Notes: generated from the letters alone by a model not told the origin. A stretch of DNA of 64,000 nucleotides from an uncultured Acetatifactor sp. (GCA_910577185.1 CAJTLR010000011.1:10650-74649), one strand, 5' to 3'. Counted from the stretch's first letter, positions 8,459-16,957 are shown. Program-made: numbers and translations.

Positions 8459-9729
8459 TGCCGCTCACCTGCCTTAATCAAAGTTTTGCCTGCCGGAAGG
8501 GCTGACTGCTCGTAATCCGCACCCGTGGTCACCCCAAAAATAACGGCATTTTTTCCTACCCTGATGCCGTTGGGAATCACGCTTCTGTCCCCCACGGTGA
8601 CAATACCGTGATTATAAATATGGGGGGCCATGTCGTTTTCGGCCTCTCCTCCCATGCCGAGACAAACATGATTGCCGATGCGCACTTCCTCTGCCACAAT
8701 CGCTTTATTCAGTTCACAGTTATGCCCGATCTGGGTATTGTTCATGATAATGGAATCCCTGATCACCGTATCCTTTCCTATGGTGACGCCGCAGCCGATG
8801 ACAGAATTATATATCTTCCCGTAGACATCCGTCCCCTCCCCGATGATGCTCCGTTCCACCACGCTGTCAGGGGAGAAATACTGGGGCGGCTGAATCTCGC
8901 TCTTGGTATAAATCTTCCAGTACTCCTCATACAGATTGAATTCCGGCACAATGTCGATCAGTTCCATATTGGCTTCCCAGTAAGACTGCAGGGTTCCCAC
9001 ATCTTTCCAGTATCCGGTAAACTCGTAGGCATACATGGGTATGCCCTTTTTATGACAGTAGGGAATCACATGTTTTCCAAAATCCAGCGCAGGCTGTTCA
9101 GCCATGGTAACCAGGGCTTTCTTCAGGGTCTTCCAGTTAAAAATATAGATACCCATGCTGGCAAGATTACTCTGGGGATGTTCCGGTTTTTCCTCAAATT
9201 TGGTAATTTTTCCTTTCTCGTCTGCCGTCATGATGCCAAAACGGCTTGCCTCCTCCATGGGCACCGGCATGACCGCTATGGTCACCCCCGCATTGTTGGC
9301 TTTATGATAATCCAGCATGATCTCATAATCCATCTTGTAGATATGATCACCTGACAATATCAGCACGTATTCCGGATGATAACTCTCCATATATTCCATG
9401 TTCTGGTATATGGCGTTTGCAGTCCCCGTATACCACTCGCTGCTGCTCATCCTTTCGTAGGGAGGCAGCACCGTCACGCCGCCGATATTGCGGTCCAGAT
9501 CCCATGGAATACCGATTCCGATATGGCTGTTGAGCCGCAGTGGCTGATACTGGGTCAGAACCCCCACAGTGTCCACTCCCGAATTAATACAGTTGGAAAG
9601 CGGAAAGTCGATAATGCGGTATTTCCCTCCAAATGCCACCGCCGGTTTTGCCATTTTGGCTGTGAGTACACCCAGCCGGCTGCCTTGTCCTCCCGCCAGC
9701 AGCATGGCAATCATCTCTTTTTTAATCAT
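8455..9729 (-). CDS. glgC: Glucose-1-phosphate adenylyltransferase GlgC
   Basis: The catalytic subunit of ADP-glucose pyrophosphorylase (ATP + glucose-1-P to ADP-glucose + PPi), 424 residues. The N-terminal loop LLAGGQGSRLGVLT binds nucleotide and pyrophosphate; FGGKYRIIDFPLSN, SGDHIYKMDY and the FEEKP glucose-phosphate motif follow, then a beta-helix domain (from about 290) with hexapeptide repeats. It is the first gene of the glgC-glgD unit. The upstream region is AT-rich, with a TATAAT-like box on the minus strand near 9960 but no clear -35. Confidence 0.97.
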   Translation of the reverse strand: MIKKEMIAMLLAGGQGSRLGVLTAKMAKPAVAFGGKYRIIDFPLSNCINSGVDTVGVLTQYQPLRLNSHIGIGIPWDLDRNIGGVTVLPPYERMSSSEWYTGTANAIYQNMEYMESYHPEYVLILSGDHIYKMDYEIMLDYHKANNAGVTIAVMPVPMEEASRFGIMTADEKGKITKFEEKPEHPQSNLASMGIYIFNWKTLKKALVTMAEQPALDFGKHVIPYCHKKGIPMYAYEFTGYWKDVGTLQSYWEANMELIDIVPEFNLYEEYWKIYTKSEIQPPQYFSPDSVVERSIIGEGTDVYGKIYNSVIGCGVTIGKDTVIRDSIIMNNTQIGHNCELNKAIVAEEVRIGNHVCLGMGGEAENDMAPHIYNHGIVTVGDRSVIPNGIRVGKNAVIFGVTTGADYEQSALPAGKTLIKAGERQ

Positions 9730-10231
9730 TTCTTCACCCCTGTCCAGATTTCACATACCCCTCCTGCCTTTGCCAGGCCTCCGGGCACATCTTTTCTTTA
9801 CTCTCCGCACTCTTTTCTGTACACGTGCATATGATAACTTATTCGGAAACAATGCTCCCGCCTCCGGGCCAGAATCCCGTCCGGGTGATTCTGCGCCGCC
9901 GGACAGATCTGTCACAAGCCGTCCCGCACGTTACATTTGGATGGTATGTTGATTAGAAATATTATAACATACTCTTTTCTAAAATGGAATAATCAATGTC
10001 GAAAATTTTGTTTTTATTATACACTTTATATTAATATTTCATATATTTTTTGTCTATACGCAGAAAAATTTGTCTATTTTCTCTAAAATTTTTACTTTTA
10101 AATTTGAATTCAGACTGTTTTCTGCCGGCGTCCGCGGAATATTTGCTGTTACCCTCCTCTCCGCTTCCCGAAACGACTACAGACATAAAGTAAATATTTG
10201 CCCTATATTTTCATCCTGCCGTGTTTTTTAT
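9730..10231. other. Divergent AT-rich intergenic region glgC / murC
   Basis: About 570 bases separate the divergent glgC and murC. The glgC-proximal 220 bases are GC-rich with no credible ORF. From about 9950 the sequence becomes strongly AT-rich (runs of A/T around 9960-10100), as expected for divergent promoters. A possible minus-strand TATAAT lies at about 9960-9970. No riboswitch or hairpin-plus-T-run was recognised. Confidence 0.5.
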
Positions 10232-10260
10232 TTGTTTTTTCAGTCAATACCGTTTATAAT
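10232..10260 (+). promoter_or_regulatory. Putative promoter of murC
   Basis: TTGTTT (10232-10237), 17 bases, TATAAT (10255-10260). It places the start of transcription about 30 bases before the murC ATG. Confidence 0.65.
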
Positions 10261-10298
10261 AAGAAGGAATCATAAATGATACAGAAGGAGCATTGATT

Positions 10299-11678
10299 AT
10301 GTATAAACTGGATTTTGACCATCCCTCTTCCATCTACTTTGTAGGAATCGGCGGCATCAGCATGTGCTGTCTGGCAGAGCTGCTGGCAGACGCGGGATTC
10401 CGTGTCTCCGGGTCCGACCGCGCTCCCAGTCCGCTGACCCATGTGCTGGAATCAAAGGGGATTAAGGTATTTTATGGACAACGCGCCGAAAATATGACTG
10501 ACCCCATCGATTGCGTGGTTTTTACCAGCGCCATTCTTCCTGATAATCCCGAATACATTGCCGCCCATGAAAAACAGCTTCCCTGCCTCACCAGGGGACA
10601 GCTTATGGGACAGATTATGAAAAATTACCAAATGCCCGTTGCCGTCAGCGGCACCCATGGCAAGACCACTACCACCTCCATGATCAGCGAGATTCTGCTC
10701 CAGGCTGACCTGGATCCCACTTTGTCCATCGGCGGCATACTGAAGGATATCGGGAGCAATATGCGTATAGGAAAATCCGGTTATTTTGTCACGGAAGCCT
10801 GTGAATACACCAACAGTTTTCTCGATTTTTTCCCCAGAATCGGCATTATCCTGAATATTGAGGCCGATCACCTGGACTTTTTCAGGGACCTGGACGATAT
10901 CCGGAATTCCTTCCGGAAATTTGCGGAGCTTCTGCCGGAGAACGGCTGTCTGATTATCAATGGGCAGATTGAGAATCCGGATGAAATTACCCATAACCTG
11001 AAATGTCCCGTGGTCACCTTTGGCCCCGATGATAATTCGGATTACCATCCCGCAGACATTCATTATAATTCACTTGGCTGTCCCACGTTTACGCTGTATG
11101 GCCCGGGAAACCGGGAACGTCAGTTTACCCTGCAGGTGCCCGGGGAACACAATATATACAATGCCATGGCGGCCGTGGCGCTGGCGGACCGGCTTTCCAT
11201 CGACAGCGGCATCACCGTCCGGGCACTGGGCGCTTACCGGGGCACGGACCGCCGTTTCGAATACAAAGGTTCCATCGGCGGCGTCACCGTCATAGACGAC
11301 TATGCCCATCATCCCACGGAGATTGCCGCCACTTTAAAAGCCGCCGCCAACTATCCCCACAAAAGACTCTGGTGCGTTTTCCAGCCCCACACTTATTCAC
11401 GGACCAAGGCTTTTTTAAAGGAACTGGCACAGGCCCTTACCCTGGCGGACAAAGTGGTCCTGACGGATATTTATGCCGCCCGGGAAAATGATGATCTGGG
11501 CATCAGTTCGGAAGATCTCCTGCGTGAGGTCCAAAGCCTGGGGCAGGAATGCCATTATTTTTCCACTTTTGACGAGACGGAAAACTTTTTACTGGAAAAT
11601 TGCATAAACGGTGATATGTTGATAACCATGGGTGCGGGAGATGTGATGAAAATCGGCGAAAATCTGCTGGGCCGGTAA
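10299..11678 (+). CDS. murC: UDP-N-acetylmuramate--L-alanine ligase
   Basis: A 459-residue cytoplasmic Mur ligase that adds L-Ala to UDP-MurNAc with ATP. Visible features are the N-terminal Rossmann start FVGIGGISMCCLAELL, the ATP loop SGTHGKTTTTSMI near residue 115, the ITEACEY-like segment TEACEYTNSFL, and the Mur ligase C-terminal domain (VIDDYAHHPTEI near 330). Length is normal for MurC. The ATG at 10299 has AGGAG 8 bases upstream; a TTG two codons earlier is less likely. Confidence 0.97.
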   Translation: MYKLDFDHPSSIYFVGIGGISMCCLAELLADAGFRVSGSDRAPSPLTHVLESKGIKVFYGQRAENMTDPIDCVVFTSAILPDNPEYIAAHEKQLPCLTRGQLMGQIMKNYQMPVAVSGTHGKTTTTSMISEILLQADLDPTLSIGGILKDIGSNMRIGKSGYFVTEACEYTNSFLDFFPRIGIILNIEADHLDFFRDLDDIRNSFRKFAELLPENGCLIINGQIENPDEITHNLKCPVVTFGPDDNSDYHPADIHYNSLGCPTFTLYGPGNRERQFTLQVPGEHNIYNAMAAVALADRLSIDSGITVRALGAYRGTDRRFEYKGSIGGVTVIDDYAHHPTEIAATLKAAANYPHKRLWCVFQPHTYSRTKAFLKELAQALTLADKVVLTDIYAARENDDLGISSEDLLREVQSLGQECHYFSTFDETENFLLENCINGDMLITMGAGDVMKIGENLLGR

Positions 11679-11803
11679 TTATCCACAGTATCCACAAGAC
11701 GGCGTAAAAAGGGCAGATTCCATCTTGTGGATATTATCATCCCAACAGATGCCGGAAATCAGCCTGACAGGAAAATTTATCCACATTTTCCACATTTTCC
11801 ACA
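11679..11803. promoter_or_regulatory. Cluster of DnaA-box-like 9-mers
   Basis: Two exact TTATCCACA boxes (11679-11687, 11777-11785) plus two TTTTCCACA boxes that follow the second without a gap (11786-11794, 11795-11803), all fitting TTWTNCACA. Two further eight-of-nine matches are present: GTATCCACA at 11688-11696 and, inverted, TGTGGATAT at 11726-11734. The cluster lies in the 360-base murC-dnaD intergenic region, just upstream of a putative promoter for the primosome gene dnaD. DnaA binding is inferred from the consensus. Confidence 0.7.
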
Positions 11804-11843
11804 TTTTTGCCCTGCCGGAAAGCCTGCAAAAGTTTCGGACAAA

Positions 11844-11874
11844 TTGACTATTTTCTTTTCAAAAGCCTTATGCT
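11844..11874 (+). promoter_or_regulatory. Possible promoter of the dnaD operon
   Basis: TTGACT at 11844-11849 is followed after 19 bases by TATGCT (11869-11874), which runs into TATACT. The 19-base spacing is longer than ideal. The 5' leader would be about 160 bases; nothing recognisable lies in it. Confidence 0.4.
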
Positions 11875-12038
11875 ATACTCTTTTTACATTATCGGAGAGT
11901 CTGCTGCGGGAATAGGCCGGAGGCGTCATGTATCCGTGCCGGACGCCGGCTCCGGAATCTTATTGTCCAATACAGGCCGCAGTTCAGTGTCCTATCTGAA
12001 CCGTGACAAATCCAGAACAGACAGGGAGTGTATAAACC

Positions 12039-13136
12039 ATGCCGCGCTTGACAATTTACAAAGACGATCATGTGGAATCCACGGTTGTGTCCAATCTTTT
12101 TATAGATGAATATATGAAAGATGCCAATGACGCCCAGCTGAAAGTATATCTATATCTGCTCCGCATGATGAACGCACGGCAGGCTACCAGCGTATCCGAT
12201 ATGGCAGACAAGTTTAACCACACGGAAAAGGATGTTATGCGCGCCCTGAAATACTGGCAGGACCTGCAGCTGCTGGAGCTGGACTATGATGACAGGAAAA
12301 ACCTTGTGGGAATCCACATCCGCGATCTGTTCTCCCGTACCGGGGCAGAGAACCCTTCCGTCCCCCGTCCGGTGTCTTCCTTCGTGCCTTCTCCCACAGC
12401 GGAGGCTCCTGCTTCCATTTCCAGGATCAGTTCCCCGGAAAACCGGGATCTCCTCCCGGAGACTGCGGAAGACGCGCTGGCAAAGCCTTCCTACTCTGCA
12501 GACCAGCTGAAGGAATTTAAAAACCGGCAGGACACCTCGCAGCTTCTGTTTATCGCGGAATCCTATATCGGCAGGCCCCTGACGCCCGGTGAGGTAAAGA
12601 CCATTCTGTATTTTAAGGATGTGCTCCGTTTTTCCGATGACCTCATCGACTACCTGATCCAGTACTGTGTGGACAAGGGGAAAAAAGATTTCAAATATAT
12701 TGAAAAAGTAGCCGTAAACTGGGCCCGGGAAGGTATTTCCACGCCTAAGCAGGCTCAGAAGAACAGTTACCGCTATGACAAAAATATTTATACCATTATG
12801 AACGGGCTGGGCAGGGACGGTTCCCCCACCGGCAAAGAGCTGGAATACATAAGCCGCTGGCTGAAAGACTACGGTTTTTCCACAGACATTATTATCGAAG
12901 CCTGTGAACGCACTGTCCTGGCCACGGACAAGCATCGTTTTGAATATGCCGAGGGGATCTTAAGCAGCTGGAAACGGCAGAATGTACATCACAAAGCGGA
13001 TATTCTCAAAATAGACGATTCGTACCGCCAGCGCAGGAAACCCCCTGTTTCCCCGAAATCCGCCAATCGTTTCAACCAGTTTGCCCAGAACAATTATGAT
13101 TTTGATGTTCTGGAGCAGGAACTGTTAAGCAACTGA
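12039..13136 (+). CDS. dnaD: DnaD-domain primosomal protein
   Basis: A 365-residue protein of the DnaD/DnaB (Firmicute) helicase-loading family, which remodels DNA at origins and restart sites and helps load the replicative helicase. The N-terminal winged-helix-like part (about 15-100: FIDEYMKDANDAQLKVYLYL, then TEKDVMRALKYWQDLQLL) is followed by a Ser/Pro-rich linker (about 105-160) and a DnaD/DnaB C-terminal helical domain (LEYISRWLKDYGFSTDIII, near 270) ending in a basic tail. The ATG at 12039 has GGGAG upstream. The neighbour is its partner helicase loader. Confidence 0.9.
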   Translation: MPRLTIYKDDHVESTVVSNLFIDEYMKDANDAQLKVYLYLLRMMNARQATSVSDMADKFNHTEKDVMRALKYWQDLQLLELDYDDRKNLVGIHIRDLFSRTGAENPSVPRPVSSFVPSPTAEAPASISRISSPENRDLLPETAEDALAKPSYSADQLKEFKNRQDTSQLLFIAESYIGRPLTPGEVKTILYFKDVLRFSDDLIDYLIQYCVDKGKKDFKYIEKVAVNWAREGISTPKQAQKNSYRYDKNIYTIMNGLGRDGSPTGKELEYISRWLKDYGFSTDIIIEACERTVLATDKHRFEYAEGILSSWKRQNVHHKADILKIDDSYRQRRKPPVSPKSANRFNQFAQNNYDFDVLEQELLSN

Positions 13137-13137
13137 A

Positions 13138-13176
13138 AGAATTTGCCCGCAGCCGGCGGGGCCGGATTCTTTTTTC
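13138..13176 (+). terminator. Hairpin with T-run between dnaD and dnaC
   Basis: An outer stem AGAAT/ATTCT (13138-13142 with 13166-13170) and an inner stem CCCGC/GCGGG are followed by TTTTTTC. It may act as a partial terminator or attenuator, since dnaC lies only 78 bases after dnaD and has no separate promoter that I could see. Confidence 0.45.
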
Positions 13177-13214
13177 AGCCGGTTCCCGGCGCGGGACCGG
13201 AATAGGAGAACCCA

Positions 13215-14207
13215 GTGGCACTCAATCATTTACAATACGAATCTATCATCAAAGACTATGAACGCATACGGGATGCCAACCGTTCCCTGTCGGAATCCCG
13301 GCTGAACCAGGTCTGCGACAGGATTCCCGGCTTCCGGGAACTGGCAGATTCCATCAGCACCATTTCCGTTGCCAGCGCCAGGCGTATGCTGGATGGCGAC
13401 GATGGGGCTCTGCACGATCTCCACGAAAGTCTGGCCAAAGTGGTCTCACGGCAAAAAACGCTTCTGAGACAGTATGGCTTTCCATCCGATTATCTTGATC
13501 CCGTATTTTCCTGCCCTGACTGTCAGGACACCGGTTACATTACCGGTGCCGGCAGCCTCAAAGAAAAGTGCCATTGTTTCCGGCAGCGGGAAATACGTAT
13601 TCTCTATGCGCAGTCCAACATACAGGACATGATTGCCCGGGAGAATTTTTCCACACTCTCATATGCCTATTACCAAAACGATGATCTCCGCCGGTTTGAG
13701 ACTGCCGTGCAGTTATGCCACAGCTTCATAGATGACTTTAAGACAAACAGCCGGAATCTCTTTTTTTATGGTACCGTGGGCACCGGCAAAAGCTTTCTGT
13801 CCGGATGTATCGCAAAGGAACTCCTCCAGGCAGGCAATTCCGTAATCTATTTCAGTTCCTCCGCCCTGTTTGACACCCTGGCCCGCTATGCCTTTGACAT
13901 GAAGGCAAAGGAAGCGTCGGGAGAATTTTATGAGGATTTCTACAACTGCGACCTGCTGATTATCGATGACCTGGGAACGGAAATCACCAACAGTTTTGTG
14001 ACTTCCCAGCTGTTCTCCTGTCTCAATGAACGGCATTTGCGCGGGAAATCTACCCTGATTTCCACCAATATCAGTCTTGAGGAGCTCCGGGACCGCTACT
14101 CAGACAGGATTTTTTCCAGAATTACCAGTGGTTTTACATTGTGTAAACTGACAGGACCGGATATCCGTATCCTGAAAAAGCGCCTGGCAAACACGACCGC
14201 AATGTGA
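13215..14207 (+). CDS. DnaC/DnaI-type helicase loader ATPase
   Basis: A 330-residue AAA+ ATPase that loads DnaB helicase at origins or forks. A zinc-binding segment (CPDCQDTGYITG, then KCHC, about 95-120) precedes the AAA+ domain with Walker A GTVGTGKSF near residue 190 and Walker B LLIIDDLGTE near 250, then the arginine-bearing SRITSGF. It is the DnaI-like form common in Clostridia. The start is a GTG at 13215 with AGGAG 7 bases upstream. It forms a unit with the preceding DnaD protein. Confidence 0.92.
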   Translation: MALNHLQYESIIKDYERIRDANRSLSESRLNQVCDRIPGFRELADSISTISVASARRMLDGDDGALHDLHESLAKVVSRQKTLLRQYGFPSDYLDPVFSCPDCQDTGYITGAGSLKEKCHCFRQREIRILYAQSNIQDMIARENFSTLSYAYYQNDDLRRFETAVQLCHSFIDDFKTNSRNLFFYGTVGTGKSFLSGCIAKELLQAGNSVIYFSSSALFDTLARYAFDMKAKEASGEFYEDFYNCDLLIIDDLGTEITNSFVTSQLFSCLNERHLRGKSTLISTNISLEELRDRYSDRIFSRITSGFTLCKLTGPDIRILKKRLANTTAM

Positions 14208-14244
14208 CATATAAACTCGTTTCAAGAAAAGAAAGGAAACTTGC

Positions 14245-15432
14245 ATGGGCAACCGCGAAGAAAAAAGAAACCTGGAAACCATCCCCGTGGGATCACTGGG
14301 AATCATCGCCCTGGAAGGCTGCAGGCCCCTGGGTGAAAAAATCAACCGTTACCTGGTAAAATGGAGGGCAGAGCGTGAAAGCGAGCACAAAGACTCCCTG
14401 GCATTCTCCGGCTATCAGAGGGCATCGTATCTGCTGAACACAAAAGTTCCCCGTTTCGGTTCCGGGGAGGCCAAGGGCATGATTCTGGAATCCGTCCGAG
14501 GGTATGACCTGTACCTGCTGGTGGATGTATGTAATTATTCTCTCACATACTCCCTGTCCGGCCACGAAAATCACATGTCTCCTGACGACCATTACCAGGA
14601 CCTGAAGCGCATCATTGCCGCCGTGGGAGGAAAAGCCCGCCGCATCACTGTAATCATGCCTTTTCTCTATGAAAGCCGTCAGCATAAGAGAACTTCCAGG
14701 GAATCCCTGGACTGTGCACTGGCTCTGCAGGAACTGGTACAGATGGGCGTGGATAATATTATCACATTTGACGCCCATGATCCCAGGGTACAGAACGCGA
14801 TTCCGCTGCACGGGTTTGAGACCGTCCAGCCTGCCTACCAGTTTATCAAAGGCCTGCTGCGCAATGTGGAAGATCTGAAGCTGGATTCCGATCACATGAT
14901 GGTTATCAGTCCGGATGAAGGCGGTATGACCCGTGCCATCTATATTGCCAATGTCCTGGGGCTGGACATGGGTATGTTCTACAAGAGGAGAGACTATACA
15001 AAGGTAGTGAACGGCCGTAATCCTATCATTGCCCATGAGTTCCTGGGAACCAGCGTGGAAGGCAAGGATATGATTATTATTGACGACATGATTTCTTCCG
15101 GAGACAGCATGCTGGAAGTGGCAGCTGCCTTAAAGGAGCGCAAAGCCCGCAAAATATTTGTCTTCTCCACATTCGGTCTCTTTACCAGCGGACTGGACAA
15201 GTTTGACGAAGCTTACCAAAACGGTCTCATCGATAAAGTGCTCACCACCAACCTGATTTACCAGACACCGGAACTGCTCCAGAGAGAATGGTATATCAAC
15301 TGTGATATGAGCAAATATGTGGCCTATATTATTGACACCTTAAACCACGATTCTTCCATTAGCGACCTTCTGAATCCCAATGAAAGAATTCAGAATGTGG
15401 TAGCAAAATATAAGAAGAAAGGAAACCGCTGA
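14245..15432 (+). CDS. prs: Ribose-phosphate pyrophosphokinase (long clostridial form)
   Basis: Makes PRPP from ribose-5-phosphate and ATP for nucleotide, His and Trp synthesis. The PRPP-binding loop MIIIDDMISSGDSMLE (near residue 275) and the catalytic-flap region KRTSRESLDCALALQELV are clear. At 395 residues it is longer than the usual 315, with an extended N-terminus (about 60 extra residues) as seen in a second Prs class of Clostridia. It lies 37 bases after dnaC in the same direction. The ATG at 14245 has AAAGGAAA about 8 bases upstream. Confidence 0.9.
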   Translation: MGNREEKRNLETIPVGSLGIIALEGCRPLGEKINRYLVKWRAERESEHKDSLAFSGYQRASYLLNTKVPRFGSGEAKGMILESVRGYDLYLLVDVCNYSLTYSLSGHENHMSPDDHYQDLKRIIAAVGGKARRITVIMPFLYESRQHKRTSRESLDCALALQELVQMGVDNIITFDAHDPRVQNAIPLHGFETVQPAYQFIKGLLRNVEDLKLDSDHMMVISPDEGGMTRAIYIANVLGLDMGMFYKRRDYTKVVNGRNPIIAHEFLGTSVEGKDMIIIDDMISSGDSMLEVAAALKERKARKIFVFSTFGLFTSGLDKFDEAYQNGLIDKVLTTNLIYQTPELLQREWYINCDMSKYVAYIIDTLNHDSSISDLLNPNERIQNVVAKYKKKGNR

Positions 15433-15461
15433 TGTCAACCTTTTAATTTTTAAGGTTGACA
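15433..15461. promoter_or_regulatory. BirA-like operator O1 overlapping the bioY -35
   Basis: TGTCAACC - 13 bases - GGTTGACA. The arms are fully complementary (the dyad extends to TGTCAACCTT/AAGGTTGACA). The distance between ACC and GGT is the same 13 bases as in O2, and the right arm contains the -35 hexamer of the bioY promoter. It begins directly after the prs stop codon. It could also serve as a weak terminator of prs, since T-rich sequence follows. Confidence 0.6.
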
Positions 15462-15484
15462 TTTGTCTTGTTTTTTAGTATACT
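15456..15484 (+). promoter_or_regulatory. Sigma-A promoter of bioY
   Basis: A consensus TTGACA (15456-15461), 17 bases, TATACT (15479-15484). It is flanked and overlapped by the two BirA-like operators. Confidence 0.85.
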
Positions 15485-15490
15485 TCTTAA

Positions 15491-15519
15491 TTGTAACCCA
15501 TATCTTTTTTAGGTTAACA
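15491..15519. promoter_or_regulatory. BirA-like operator O2 at the bioY start site
   Basis: TTGTAACC - 13 bases - GGTTAACA closely fits the Firmicute biotin-repressor (BirA) box, two TTGTTAACC-type half sites facing each other. It covers the expected transcription start (about 15491) and would block initiation when biotinyl-AMP-BirA binds. Confidence 0.8.
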
Positions 15520-15545
15520 TTTTTGCTGAAAGAGAGGTATCCACT

Positions 15546-16124
15546 ATGAACCAGACAAGCACACTTCCTACCACCCCAAAACCGAAATTCGGCATAAGGC
15601 AGATCGCCCTGGCCGGACTCATGTCCGCAGTGATCTGCCTTCTTGCGCCCTGGTCACTGAGAATTCCCATAAGCCCGGTCCCTGTCACCCTTGGATTTCT
15701 GGCTATCTATTTCGTGATATCCGTCCTGGGCATGAAACTGGGAACTTTGAGCGTTGTGGTTTATATCCTGCTTGGGCTGGCAGGACTTCCCGTCTTTTCC
15801 GGTTTTCTGGGAGGCCCCGGCCCCCTGTTCGGCCCTACCGGAGGCTACCTTTTGGGTTATATCTTTATGGCTCTGATCTGTGGATTTTTCGTGGACAAAT
15901 GGGGGGATAATCTTCTGATGGGTTTTCTCGGCATGATACTGGGCACAGCCGTCTGCTATCTGTTCGGAACCGTCTGGCTGGCTTATCAGGCCTCCTATAC
16001 ATTTATGCAGGCTCTGGCAGCCGGAGTTCTTCCCTACATATTCATAGACCTTGTGAAACTGGTGATGGCAATGCTGATCGGCAGACAGCTTCGCCGCCGC
16101 CTATTAAAAAGCGGCCTGATCTGA
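15546..16124 (+). CDS. bioY: Biotin transporter BioY (ECF S-component)
   Basis: A 192-residue membrane protein with six hydrophobic segments that captures biotin for an energy-coupling-factor transporter. Family marks include the N-terminal LAGLMSAVICLLAPWSLRIP, SPVPVTLGFLAIYF and the central GGPGPLFGPTGGYLLGYI loop. The biotin assignment is strengthened by the BirA-type operators in front of it. No EcfA/EcfT genes are nearby, as usual for a group II S-component that shares a distant energising module. A strong ribosome site (GAGAGG) precedes the ATG. Confidence 0.95.
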   Translation: MNQTSTLPTTPKPKFGIRQIALAGLMSAVICLLAPWSLRIPISPVPVTLGFLAIYFVISVLGMKLGTLSVVVYILLGLAGLPVFSGFLGGPGPLFGPTGGYLLGYIFMALICGFFVDKWGDNLLMGFLGMILGTAVCYLFGTVWLAYQASYTFMQALAAGVLPYIFIDLVKLVMAMLIGRQLRRRLLKSGLI

Positions 16125-16134
16125 TGATCAGGCC
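16105..16134 (-). terminator. Terminator shared at the bioY / 16128 convergence
   Basis: The stem GGCCTGATC/GATCAGGCC (16113-16121 with 16126-16134) is followed on the minus strand by GCTTTTTA. It serves the minus-strand gene ending at 16128. The bioY stop codon TGA (16122-16124) lies in the 4-base loop, so two converging genes end within one hairpin. Confidence 0.8.
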
Positions 16135-16655
16135 CCGGTGTATGTATCATATAATGTCACAATATTTTCCTGGGCGTCATACATTGTTATGGCGCCGCAG
16201 TCGATGGGGAGGACTACCGCAAATGGTTCCTCCGGGTCTACCGGAATGACATCCTTCGTAATGTCGTTATCCACCACAATCTTGCATACCTTGTCACGGT
16301 TTAATGACATCAGTGCAATTCCTTTGTCTTCAAACACCACACCCTTTACACCTTCTGCCATATAAGCGTCAAAACCGCCCTGCCTGTAAAAGTAACCATA
16401 TGAGATGCCTTCCCTGCTCAGGTAGATGGAATATGCACATTCATCCTTATCCTCATCATAGAAGAGCATGGCACACATCTCGTCATTGACTGCCTGGGCC
16501 ATCTCCCAGCCGTTTCGAATCTCCTGCTTCTCCCGCGCATCCTGCTCCAGCCGGCTTGCCGACACTCCCAGTATATCTGCCTGCCATACAATCAGAAAAG
16601 CCAACAAGATAATCAGCACCACACCAATAAGCGCGGGTATCTTTTCTGCCTTCAC
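16128..16655 (-). CDS. Membrane-anchored protein of unknown function
   Basis: 175 residues with a single N-terminal hydrophobic segment (PALIGVVLIILLAFLIVW, about 6-23), then an extracellular soluble region of mixed alpha/beta character with no motif that I recognise. The start is a GTG at 16655 with AGGAGG 7 bases upstream. The reading frame stays open for 60 more codons, but these lie inside a family-A intergenic repeat and encode a duplicated peptide, so they are rejected. Function unknown; the topology suggests an exported, membrane-tethered protein. Confidence 0.7.
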   Translation of the reverse strand: MKAEKIPALIGVVLIILLAFLIVWQADILGVSASRLEQDAREKQEIRNGWEMAQAVNDEMCAMLFYDEDKDECAYSIYLSREGISYGYFYRQGGFDAYMAEGVKGVVFEDKGIALMSLNRDKVCKIVVDNDITKDVIPVDPEEPFAVVLPIDCGAITMYDAQENIVTLYDTYTGA

Positions 16656-16685
16656 GTTCCTTACCTCCTGGTTCTCAATGTACTT

Positions 16686-16890
16686 CCATGCCACAAATAT
16701 GGACTTATTATACCATGATTCTGTGCGCATCAGCTCACATGGAATCATGGTATTCATGGCCATTCGGCCTCTCCATGCCACAAATATGGACTTATTATAC
16801 CATAATTCTGTGCGCATCAGCTCACATGGAATCATGGTATCCCATGGCCATTCGGCCTCTTCCTTTCCAGAATAAGGTCATTATACCATA
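16686..16890. repeat. Intergenic repeat, family A (two 87-bp units plus a module)
   Basis: Units starting CCATGCCACAAATATGG at 16686 and 16773. The first contains a long dyad, ATACCATGATTC paired with GAATCATGGTAT around a TGTG/CACA stem, and both units carry GGCCATTCGGCC. The segment after the second unit is the CCTTTCCAGAATAAGG module seen at 451-883. It occupies most of the 300-base gap between the two minus-strand genes. Confidence 0.85.
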
Positions 16891-16957
16891 TATTTCCTTA
16901 TACGTCCAGATGTAAACGAATACAAGCACATAGTGCAGCCGGTAATTCCCATACCGT

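Noticed and set aside
11679..11803. Chromosomal replication origin
   Set aside because: DnaA boxes are present, but there is no dnaA, dnaN or gyrase gene nearby and no AT-rich unwinding element of the expected kind next to the boxes; a regulatory or titration cluster is likelier.
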